Source: Halobacteriovoraceae bacterium
Lineage (GTDB): Bacteria; Bdellovibrionota; Bacteriovoracia; Bacteriovoracales; Bacteriovoracaceae
DNA length: 43,533 bases
Reading direction: 5' to 3'
Assembly: GCA_002715375.1 (NCBI GenBank)
Contig: PAZA01000071.1
Location: forward strand, 1-43,533
The position numbers and the translations under genes are program-made. Under the pieces are notes generated by a model. That model saw only the letters and a program-made list of their open reading frames with translations, searched no databases and was not told the origin of the DNA. This document shows, one piece after another, positions 6,912 through 14,533 of this stretch (position 1 is its first letter; each line of letters starts with the position of its first letter).

Positions 6912-9227
6912 TTAAAATAACTGCCCTATATCAAAGTGAAATTGACTACTCGCATCAGTGCTACTAGGATTGAGAGGATACCCAAACTCAAACCTTAAAA
7001 TACCTATGGGTGAGAACCACCTAAACCCAAAACCATAGTCCTTTTTTAATATAATATTATCTGGGCCTCCAGCGTGACCAACGTCGAAAAAGACAACCCA
7101 CTTTAGACCTGCTTCACGGACCAAAGGATGCTCCAACTCAAAAATCCCAAATGTAGAAAAAGTTCCGCCCTCGTTAACATCAGGCTGCCCTTCTACCGAC
7201 TTCTTGGGGCCTACAGCTTGGAATGAATAACCTCTCAGGTTTCTCGATCCTCCTAAATAATATTTTTCTGTTCTCGGAAGCCCTTTATCCTTATTCTCTT
7301 CAAGTGCCTCAATTGTGCCAAGGAAATAACGAGTCCTTAAAACAAGTTCTCCTATTAACCTTTTAAAATATCTCGCATCAAGTTCATTCCTCCACCAATG
7401 CTTATCTCCACCAAGACCTGCCCACTCAGTTGTAACCTTTGCATAGTATCCACCTGTAGGTTCGAAGGCATTATTTCTCTTATCCCTCACCACAGTTCCA
7501 CTTATCGATGAAGCAACCCCGTTGTCTAAGCCGGTATCAAGAGTTTTATCTACGCTATCAGTAATTCGAGTCTCTTCCCACTTATAGTTTACAAAGGCTC
7601 GAGTGTAGTCAAAAATTGGGTAACCGACTCTCAAACCTAATCCTTTTTTCTTAAAAGAATAAGATTCACTCATTCTATTTTCCGAGTGAAAAAGGTCTCC
7701 CCCTGCAGTCCACTTCGTGTCAAGAAGGTAAGGCTCTGTAAAACTAAGATTAAAGTCAGTTTTATTCTTTGCTACAGACAAGGAAAAATTTAAATTTTGC
7801 CCTCGCCCAAGAAAGTTATTCTGGGATATAGACCCTTGAAAAAAGCCTCCCTGAGCAGAAGAATAACCAGCTCCTACGGACATCTGACCTGTATTCCTCT
7901 CCTTCACTGATATTTCAACGTTGAGAAGATTATCCCTTCCTTTAACAGCGACAGTTGTAAAAACAACGGACCCTTTTTCAAAGTAACCAAGTCGATTTAC
8001 ATTTTCTCTAGATTTTCTTAAATCACTACCAGAAAACTGAGCACCTTCTTTAATAAGAAGCTCACGCCTTATAACCTTGTCCCTTGTCCTTGAGTTACCT
8101 TTAATAATGATTCTACCAAATTGAGACTTCTGACCTTTTTCAAAACTAAAGTCTACGTTAACCTTGTTTTCGCCTGGTACAACCCTCAAAATTCTAGAAA
8201 CGTTTGTAAAAGCATAACCTTCATCTTGATATTTTTCAGTTAAGGCCATTATATCTTTTCTAAGGGTATCCTCAGAATAAATAGCTCCTTTTTCGAGCTT
8301 AACGACCTTTTTTAATTCTGAGCTTGCAAAAAGTAAGTCTCCCCGATAATTGACCTCATTGACCTCAAACTTGGGGCCTTCATTAACCTTAAAGGTTATA
8401 AAAAGCCACTTTTTATCCTCTGAAATCGTTAACTCAGGTGTCCCAACATTTATCTGAAGAAATCCCTTCGTCTTATAAAAGTACTTTAACCTCTCCAAGT
8501 CTCCTTGAAAATTAAACTCCTGAAAGTTTCCCGCGTCAGATAAAAATGAAAAGACGGAATCTTCTCGTGTCTGCATAAGCTCTTTCAATTGCTTATCAGT
8601 GAAAGCATTATTCCCTAAAACGGTAATCTTCTTTATTTTCAGCTTATCAAATTCCTTAATTTGAAAGATGATATCAACCGCATTATTTTCTTTTTTCTGT
8701 ATTTCATGATCGACAGTCGCAAGAAAGAAGCCTTTTTCTTCATAAAGCTTTTTGAGCTCATTAACATCTTTTTTGATTAAATTGACATCAAGAATAGAAA
8801 AACTTTTGCTACCAATTTTTTCTTGTAGATCATCATTACTTAACTCATCGTTTCCACGAAACTTAACACTTGCAGTAGTTGGTCTTTCCAAAACCTTAAA
8901 AAGCAAAACATTTTTCCCTCCCCGAACTTCCTTATGAGCTTCTACTTCATCAAAGTATTTGAGAGAGTAAATTTTTTCCAAATCTTTTTTTAAGAGATAA
9001 TTACTTAGTACAACACCAGGCTTCGAAATTATCTTTTCAAGAATTGCCTCGACCTCTACCTTTCTGTTACCTAAAACTTTGACTTCATCTATCCTAAAAA
9101 AAGCCTTTTCTTGACCCAAGAAATTTTCCTCAGCCAAAACAGCATCTTTTTCAAATAGTGGTGCTATAACTAAAAAAAGCACCAAAAGTTTGGTCAAATA
9201 AGTTATTTGGTTATGAGTGAAACGCAA
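6912..9227 (-). CDS. bamA: outer-membrane protein assembly factor BamA
   Basis: BamA inserts beta-barrel proteins into the outer membrane. The track ORF starts at TTG 9275 with no SD. TTG at 9227 has GGAG eight bases upstream and opens directly into a signal peptide (MRFTHNQITYLTKLLVLFLVIAPL), giving 771 aa. Five POTRA domains follow, each with the typical beta-alpha-alpha-beta start: FRIDEVKVLGNRKV, ASVKFRGNDELSND, IKKITVLGNNAFTD, FEVNEVNYRGDLLF and FGRIIIKGNSRTRD. The 16-strand barrel carries the YYLGGSRNLRGYSF element (VRGY-type motif) and ends in phenylalanine (FHFDIGQLF), the outer-membrane signature. Identity is secure; the start is moderately sure. Confidence 0.95.
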   Translation of the reverse strand: MRFTHNQITYLTKLLVLFLVIAPLFEKDAVLAEENFLGQEKAFFRIDEVKVLGNRKVEVEAILEKIISKPGVVLSNYLLKKDLEKIYSLKYFDEVEAHKEVRGGKNVLLFKVLERPTTASVKFRGNDELSNDDLQEKIGSKSFSILDVNLIKKDVNELKKLYEEKGFFLATVDHEIQKKENNAVDIIFQIKEFDKLKIKKITVLGNNAFTDKQLKELMQTREDSVFSFLSDAGNFQEFNFQGDLERLKYFYKTKGFLQINVGTPELTISEDKKWLFITFKVNEGPKFEVNEVNYRGDLLFASSELKKVVKLEKGAIYSEDTLRKDIMALTEKYQDEGYAFTNVSRILRVVPGENKVNVDFSFEKGQKSQFGRIIIKGNSRTRDKVIRRELLIKEGAQFSGSDLRKSRENVNRLGYFEKGSVVFTTVAVKGRDNLLNVEISVKERNTGQMSVGAGYSSAQGGFFQGSISQNNFLGRGQNLNFSLSVAKNKTDFNLSFTEPYLLDTKWTAGGDLFHSENRMSESYSFKKKGLGLRVGYPIFDYTRAFVNYKWEETRITDSVDKTLDTGLDNGVASSISGTVVRDKRNNAFEPTGGYYAKVTTEWAGLGGDKHWWRNELDARYFKRLIGELVLRTRYFLGTIEALEENKDKGLPRTEKYYLGGSRNLRGYSFQAVGPKKSVEGQPDVNEGGTFSTFGIFELEHPLVREAGLKWVVFFDVGHAGGPDNIILKKDYGFGFRWFSPIGILRFEFGYPLNPSSTDASSQFHFDIGQLF

Positions 9228-9293
9228 ACTTCTAACTCCATATGTTAGTAATTGAAAAACTCCTAAAGCTTCCAAATATAGCTTGGGCCCAAA

Positions 9294-9322
9294 AATTTAT
9301 CAATATTACTACGATCTTACAA
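9294..9322 (-). promoter_or_regulatory. possible promoter of the bamA-lpx operon
   Basis: In the 137-base gap between lolD and bamA, the minus strand carries TTGTAA, 17 bases, then TAAATT. This is a weak match. A promoter is expected here because there is no overlap with lolD, but other AT-rich hexamers nearby could serve as well. Confidence 0.3.
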
Positions 9323-9364
9323 AAAGAAAATTTTTTTTGGATACAGAACGTTATATGAACTAGC

Positions 9365-10024
9365 CTATGCTTTTATGAGTCCGTCCTGAATATTAATAAT
9401 TGAATCAAAGGTTGAAGCTATTTCTCCATTGTGCGTTACAAGTACTAAAGTTGCACCAAACTCTTTTGAAAGTTTTTTAAGAAGACCAATAACCTTTGCT
9501 GAGTTTTCTGAATCAAGGCTCCCTGTAGGCTCATCACATAGTAAAAGCTTCGGTTTTAAAGAAAGAGCCCGAATAATATTGATTCTTTGTTGCTCTCCTC
9601 CAGAAAGTTCAAAAGGATTCTTTTCTAGGGAATGACTGACACCCAAGAAATGAGCGAGCTCTAAAACTCTATTTTTAATAGCACTTTCATCAAAGTCTCC
9701 AAGCTTTGAGGGAAGTAAAATATTATCCAAACAATTTAAGGATGAAAGCAAAAAGTGAAATTGAAAAACAAACCCAACAAAGGTATTTCTATACTTCGCA
9801 AGTTCCTCATCTCCAAAATGAGCTAGGTCCATGTTATCTATCATCACTTTACCTGAAGAAGGAGTATCAAGACCTCCCAACAAATATAAGAGTGTCGATT
9901 TACCGGAGCCTGATGCACCTTGAATAACGTACTCTCTCTCTTTTCCAAAGCTTAAATTGATGCCTCCTAATACATTAACTTTTCCAAAACTCTTCCTGAT
10001 ATCACTTAATTCAACCAAAGCCAT
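9365..10024 (-). CDS. lolD: lipoprotein-releasing ABC transporter ATPase
   Basis: LolD powers release of outer-membrane lipoproteins from the inner membrane to LolA. The 219-aa ATPase has Walker A GASGSGKST, Q-loop FVFQFHFLL, signature LSGGEQQR, Walker B LLLCDEPTGSLD and the H-loop VTHN. The track's longer start lies inside the permease gene. The real ATG (10024) shares one base with the permease stop (TAATG) and has AGGAG eight bases upstream, showing tight translational coupling. The MacB/LolD subfamily is clear; LolD is preferred because of the permease type and the bamA context. Confidence 0.88.
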   Translation of the reverse strand: MALVELSDIRKSFGKVNVLGGINLSFGKEREYVIQGASGSGKSTLLYLLGGLDTPSSGKVMIDNMDLAHFGDEELAKYRNTFVGFVFQFHFLLSSLNCLDNILLPSKLGDFDESAIKNRVLELAHFLGVSHSLEKNPFELSGGEQQRINIIRALSLKPKLLLCDEPTGSLDSENSAKVIGLLKKLSKEFGATLVLVTHNGEIASTFDSIINIQDGLIKA

Positions 10025-11247
10025 TAGGAAAACTCCTTTCTTAAACCTTCTAATATACTTTTTCTCCTCATCCGGAATAAAGCAAGCCAAGAAAAGAATG
10101 CAAACCAAAATAAAGAAGCAAAAAACACAATAGCATAGTCTTCAAACTCTAAAACTAAATGAATCCTCTCTAAATTGTAAACATCTCCAGGAAGTTTAAT
10201 AAGAGCTAAGTTTGCTAAAGACCAGTTAAAAATTTGAAGGAAAAAAAGTGATAAAAGACAGGATATTAGCCAAAAGGCAAGAACAACAAAAAGCCACGTC
10301 TTTAAAAGCTCTCTTTCACTCATCCCCAAAGCCCGAAAAAGGAAAATCTCCCTTGATTTCTTTTCATTCACATAAAAAATAAAGGCAATCATATTAAAAA
10401 TAGAGACGATAACAACAAGTTGTAGGATTACGGTGATAATGAGCTTGTCGTGTTTTACGGCTTCAAGCAATGGAGCATATTCATCCCAATAAGGACGCAA
10501 ATAAAATGAATTAGGGATAACCTCCTTTGCCTTCTCGAAAAAAGTAAACATCGACTGGTTTGTAACCACTTTTTTAGCTTTAAGCTCTTTCCCCAAAGAA
10601 TTTGTGAAAGGTAAATTACCAGATACTACGTTCACCATTCCCTTAAGTTCAAGGATAGAATCAAGAACCTTTCTTTCCATATAAATAATTCTTTCATCTT
10701 TTTGATAAAGACCGTGAGTAAGAATTTGGCCAACTAAAAAGCCTTTTAAAAGTGGCCTTTCAGACATACTTTTATTACCTGTAGCAAAAGCGAGGACAAT
10801 TCTATCATTCTTTTTGATGCCAAATTTTTTCGCAAGCTGTATCCCAATAGCGACTTCATTATCTTCAAACTTCAAACCAAGACCCGTCACACTAGAGAAC
10901 TCGGAAGGTTCTACCCCCTTAACCTGAACACCCTGTGAATAATCAGAAAAAATGACAAAACCTTCAGTCTGAATAAAAGATGTTTTCTCCTTTACGCCTA
11001 TTGATTTCAAAGACTTCGAAATGCTCTTATCAAAGGAGAAAAAGCCTTCTTTTGAAATCAAAGAAAAGTCTCCAACAGAGTTTTTTAAAGCTTTTTTCAT
11101 AACGGATTCAAAGCCATCCATTAATCCAACAGTCGATAAAATAACTCCAATTGAAAAGGAGAGGCCCAAAAGCACTCCAAAAGCAAATTTAAAAGAGCTT
11201 TGATCCCTAAGAAAAACGTTAAACAGCTTACTCCTTGCTTTTAACAA
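10024..11247 (-). CDS. LolC/LolE-family lipoprotein-releasing permease
   Basis: 407-aa FtsX-type permease with the LolC/E plan: one N-terminal membrane helix (about residues 22-45, FGVLLGLSFSIGVILSTVGLM), a large periplasmic domain (about 46-265) and three C-terminal helices (about 272-295, 315-340, 370-393). The start is TTG, supported by GGGAG six bases upstream; no ATG is available. Only one permease gene accompanies lolD, so the exporter may be a homodimer as described for LolF-type systems, or a partner may be encoded elsewhere. It is separated from the prfB stop by 26 bases and may be cotranscribed with it. Confidence 0.85.
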   Translation of the reverse strand: MLKARSKLFNVFLRDQSSFKFAFGVLLGLSFSIGVILSTVGLMDGFESVMKKALKNSVGDFSLISKEGFFSFDKSISKSLKSIGVKEKTSFIQTEGFVIFSDYSQGVQVKGVEPSEFSSVTGLGLKFEDNEVAIGIQLAKKFGIKKNDRIVLAFATGNKSMSERPLLKGFLVGQILTHGLYQKDERIIYMERKVLDSILELKGMVNVVSGNLPFTNSLGKELKAKKVVTNQSMFTFFEKAKEVIPNSFYLRPYWDEYAPLLEAVKHDKLIITVILQLVVIVSIFNMIAFIFYVNEKKSREIFLFRALGMSERELLKTWLFVVLAFWLISCLLSLFFLQIFNWSLANLALIKLPGDVYNLERIHLVLEFEDYAIVFFASLFWFAFFSWLALFRMRRKSILEGLRKEFS

Positions 11248-11273
11248 GACAAACTCCCAAAGTTATAACTCAG

Positions 11274-12417
11274 TTACTGGGTTGACTCCTCTTTTGTACC
11301 CTCTATAGACCATCTCAGAAAAGAATCCATAAAACCATCAAGATCACCATCTAAAACTTTTTCTGCAGCACCAACTTCAAATTGCGTTCTGTGATCTTTG
11401 ACCATTTTATAGGGGTGAAGAACATAAGATCTAATTTGAGAGCCCCAACCAATTTCCTTTTTGCTTGATTCAACTTCTTGAGCTTCAGCTTTTTTCTTTT
11501 CAAGTTCCAACTCATAGAGCCTTCCCTTCAAAATTTTCATGGCCTGAATTTTATTCTGAAGCTGAGACCTTTCATTTTGGCAATTAACCACAATTCCAGT
11601 TGGCATATGGGTCATTCTAACTGCTGAGTCTGTTGTGTTCACCGACTGTCCACCAGCTCCCCCAGACCTAAAAACATCTATTTTCAAATCCTTATCCAAA
11701 ACTTCAATATCTATATCGTCATCAACCTCTGGAGAAATAAAAACGGAGGCAAAAGAGGTGTGACGCCTAGCATTTGAGTCAAATGGAGAAATTCTGACAA
11801 GTCTGTGGACTCCAGTTTCAGACTTCAATAATCCATAGGCATAATTGCCTTCTACGGCCATAGTACATGACTTCAATCCAGCCCCATCACCTGCTTGAAA
11901 GTCTAAAATTTTTATAGAAAACTTTTTAGATTCACACCACCTAGAAAGCATCCGCTGAAGCATACTTGCCCAATCACATGACTCTGTCCCTCCAGCCCCA
12001 GCATTTATTGTAATGATAGCATTATTTGAATCTAATTCCTCAGAGAGAAGAACCTTTTTTTCTGCTTCATGAAAACTATCTAAGAAATTCTCATAAATTT
12101 CCAGTGACTCCATAGCAGAGTCTTCATCTTCCTCTTCTTCAACAAATTCAACGAGAGTTTCAAAGTCGTCGTAAAGTATTTGTAAGCCATCATAGGTAGA
12201 TACAACATCTTCTAAGATTGATTTTTCTTTTTGAATTTTTGAGGCATTTTCAGTATCCGTCCAGAAACCTTCCATAGATTCCATTTCTAATATCTCTTTA
12301 AGTCGATGCTTTTTCTTTTCTACATCAAAGCGACCTCCGTAAACTGGCAAGCTTGTCATCGTATTTTTTCATTTCCGACTTTTTCTCAGCGACTTGTATT
12401 TTAAGAGACTCTTTCAC
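11274..12417 (-). CDS. prfB: peptide chain release factor 2, made by programmed +1 frameshift
   Basis: RF2 terminates translation at UGA and UAA. The catalytic GGQ loop is present (SGGAGGQSVNTTDSAVR). The track ORF begins at ATG 12359, in the wrong frame for the true N terminus. An upstream frame starts at GTG 12417 behind AAGGTGG and encodes MKESLKIQVAEKKSEM to DKLASLRRSL, then meets in-frame CTT TGA. A GGAGG three bases before CTT makes this the classic RF2 autoregulatory shift site. After +1 slippage, translation continues DVEKKKHRLKEI, matching E. coli RGYL/YDAKKERLEEV. The product is about 380 aa. High RF2 would cause termination at this UGA; low RF2 favours the shift. Confidence 0.94.
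12325..12338 (-). promoter_or_regulatory. prfB +1 ribosomal frameshift signal
   Basis: On the minus strand GGAGG, then TCG, then CTT TGA T. The spacing of three bases between the internal SD and the slippery CUU, followed at once by UGA, matches the E. coli prfB site (AGGGGG UAU CUU UGA C). Only the base after UGA differs (U instead of C). Confidence 0.9.
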
Positions 12418-12477
12418 TATTCCACCTTTTTGACTGTCTTAGCATACTACATTAATTGAAAGGTAATCTAAGCCTTA

Positions 12478-13041
12478 TTATTTTAGTTTTCTAAGTTTTT
12501 TAGAAATCTTATCTAGAAGAGTATCCTCTAAACTAAACATTAACTCTTCCTCTTCCTTGGAAATCTCATGATCGTAGCCACAAAGATGCAAAAAACCATG
12601 AATAAACAAGTGAAGCACTTCTTCTTCAAAAGAGATTTTAAACTCCTTCGCTTGTCGAGTTGCAACCTCTTTACAGATAAAGATGTCCCCAAGGTGTACA
12701 AAGGGGCTTGGTTCAATGAAAGAGTCTGAATCACTCCTTAGTGTTTCGTAAACAGGAAATGAAAGAACATCAGTAACCTTTTGTTTATTACGATAGACTG
12801 TATTAAGGCTCCTAATCTTATGAGTACCACATAGTGTCACATCGACTTCGAACTGTGAGACGCCAAAGTTGCCCAAGCCCAAACAACCTGATTTAGAACT
12901 CATTAAAAAATCTTGAATGACATCCAAGGAAACCTTAAGTCTCTTTTTTAAATCAGTTGAGTCATATTTAACACGACCAAGACGCGACGTGTCTATACAT
13001 ATTAGATTTGCTTTTTTTGTTGTAATTTCTTGAGTTAACAT
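12478..13041 (-). CDS. ybeY: endoribonuclease YbeY (rRNA maturation)
   Basis: A metal-dependent endoribonuclease for 16S rRNA 3' maturation and 70S quality control. The zinc-binding motif is complete: HLFIHGFLHLCGYDH. KVTDVLSFPV and GDIFIC are the other family signatures. The track starts at a TTG (13062); I chose ATG at 13041 (187 aa), which is still longer than E. coli YbeY (155) because of an N-terminal extension of about 35 residues. Neither start has a convincing SD. It sits 60 bases before prfB and is divergent from mazG. Confidence 0.9.
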   Translation of the reverse strand: MLTQEITTKKANLICIDTSRLGRVKYDSTDLKKRLKVSLDVIQDFLMSSKSGCLGLGNFGVSQFEVDVTLCGTHKIRSLNTVYRNKQKVTDVLSFPVYETLRSDSDSFIEPSPFVHLGDIFICKEVATRQAKEFKISFEEEVLHLFIHGFLHLCGYDHEISKEEEELMFSLEDTLLDKISKKLRKLK

Positions 13042-13047
13042 AGTTAT

Positions 13048-13059
13048 TTGTTTAAACAA
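13048..13059. promoter_or_regulatory. 12-bp palindrome in the ybeY/mazG divergent gap
   Basis: TTGTTTAAACAA is a perfect palindrome six bases before the ybeY ATG, inside the only 62 bases that separate ybeY and mazG. It could be an operator acting on one or both genes. An AT-rich palindrome of this length can also arise by chance. Confidence 0.3.
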
Positions 13060-13103
13060 CAAACCATCAATTTGAAAGAAGTTTATTGCCTAAGGACATC
13101 TAA

Positions 13104-13892
13104 ATGGAAAATAAAGAGTTCAATAGTTTGAAAGAAGTTGTCAAAAAACTTAGAGACCCAAAAGAAGGGTGCCCTTGGGATCTTAAACAAACTCATATAA
13201 CGCTTCTCCCCTATTTAATAGAAGAAAGCTTTGAGTTTATAAATGCCACTGAAAATGAAGACACGGTTCACATGAAAGAGGAATTGGGAGATATCCTATT
13301 ACAGGTCTTACTCCATGCAACAATTTCTGAAGAAGAGGGCTCCTTTAAATTTGAAGATATTTGTAAAACTCTAAAAGATAAATTAATCAAAAGGCATCCA
13401 CACGTTTTTAAAGAAAAAGACTCCACAATTACCGCTGAACAAGTTTCCATCAATTGGAAAAAAATTAAAGAGCAGGAAAAGAAAGACTCAAAAGAAAAAA
13501 CCCTCATTAGTGATGATGTCCTTAAATACCCCTCCATGTTATCAGCATTCAAGATAGGTAAACTTACCGAAAAAGTAGGATTTGATTGGGAAGATTACAA
13601 CCAAGTAAGTTGGAAAGTAGAAGAAGAGTGGCAAGAATTAAAAGAGGAGTTAGCCCCTGCTTCTATTTCCCAAGAAAGAGTTAAAGAAGAAATAGGTGAT
13701 TTACTGTTCTCGACGGTTCAATTGGCAAGGCATCTTGAAATTGATCCTGAAAAATGCCTAAGAGACTCGAATACCAAATTTATAAAAAGGTTCCGACTAA
13801 TGGAATCTTTAATTAAGGATAGTGGATATAAAATTGAAGAGTTAAACCAAAAAGAAATGGACCTTTTTTGGGACAAGGCCAAAAAGCAATGA
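13104..13892 (+). CDS. mazG: nucleoside triphosphate pyrophosphohydrolase MazG
   Basis: MazG hydrolyses NTPs and dNTPs to monophosphates and pyrophosphate, cleaning the nucleotide pool. The 262-aa protein has the two-domain E. coli layout: an N-terminal repeat with GCPWDLKQTH, EESFE and EELGDILLQVL, and a C-terminal repeat with VGFDWE, EEEWQELKEE and EEIGDLLFSTVQLAR, each carrying the ExxE..ExxD metal-binding set. The start has AAGGA seven bases upstream. Its stop overlaps the coaE start (ATGA), so the two form an operon. Confidence 0.95.
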   Translation: MENKEFNSLKEVVKKLRDPKEGCPWDLKQTHITLLPYLIEESFEFINATENEDTVHMKEELGDILLQVLLHATISEEEGSFKFEDICKTLKDKLIKRHPHVFKEKDSTITAEQVSINWKKIKEQEKKDSKEKTLISDDVLKYPSMLSAFKIGKLTEKVGFDWEDYNQVSWKVEEEWQELKEELAPASISQERVKEEIGDLLFSTVQLARHLEIDPEKCLRDSNTKFIKRFRLMESLIKDSGYKIEELNQKEMDLFWDKAKKQ

Positions 13893-14533
13893 AAGGACTT
13901 AAAAAAGAATTTCATAAACTCAACCCAGAGGATAGACTTTTTGGATTAAGTGTCCCCTTGATCGGCTTGACTGGAAGTATCGCTACAGGAAAATCTGCTG
14001 CAAGTGCTTTTTTCAGTGAAATGGGATGTCCCATTATTTGCGCGGATGCTTTAGTTAAAACCATTTATTCAAAGCCCTCAGCCATATCCTTTATAAAGAC
14101 TATTTCTCATGAATGTGTCAAAAACAACAATCAAATAGACTTTAAAGCTCTTAGAAAAGTCTTCTTTTCCTCAGAGGAAATAAAGTCCAAAGTTGAATCA
14201 TTTATCTATACTCAAATACCTGAAACATTTTTAGAAGAGTTCAAAAAGTTTAACTCACCTAATTTTGTAATTTACGATGTGCCACTTCTCTTTGAAAAGA
14301 ATATGGATACTAAATTTGACATTACATTATGTATCTACACAACAAAGTTACTACAAATAGAAAGGCTTATTAAGCGTGATCAGATTGAGAAGAATCTTGC
14401 TGAAAAAATTATCAAAAGCCAAATTGATATAGAAAGGAAAAAACAATTGGCCGATTACTATATTGATAATTCAAAAAGTAAGGAAAAGCTCTTAGAAAAT
14501 ATCAAAGCTTTTTCAAATGAAATTTTTGAATGA
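13889..14533 (+). CDS. coaE: dephospho-CoA kinase
   Basis: Last step of coenzyme A synthesis: ATP-dependent phosphorylation of the dephospho-CoA ribose. The P-loop IGLTGSIATGKS lies near residue 25, CADALVK follows (the family DADxxxH is altered to CADALVK), then VIYDVPLLFE and the lid region RLIKRDQIEKNLAEKII. The track's TTG start is inside mazG; the ATG in the ATGA overlap with mazG gives 214 aa, with about 20 extra N-terminal residues. Its stop abuts the stop of the next, convergent gene with no base between. Confidence 0.92.
   Translation: MKGLKKEFHKLNPEDRLFGLSVPLIGLTGSIATGKSAASAFFSEMGCPIICADALVKTIYSKPSAISFIKTISHECVKNNNQIDFKALRKVFFSSEEIKSKVESFIYTQIPETFLEEFKKFNSPNFVIYDVPLLFEKNMDTKFDITLCIYTTKLLQIERLIKRDQIEKNLAEKIIKSQIDIERKKQLADYYIDNSKSKEKLLENIKAFSNEIFE

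Noticed and set aside
12359-12359. ATG 12359 as the prfB start.
   Set aside because: It has no SD, and the upstream GTG frame plus CTT-TGA slip site explains the N terminus and matches RF2 from other bacteria.
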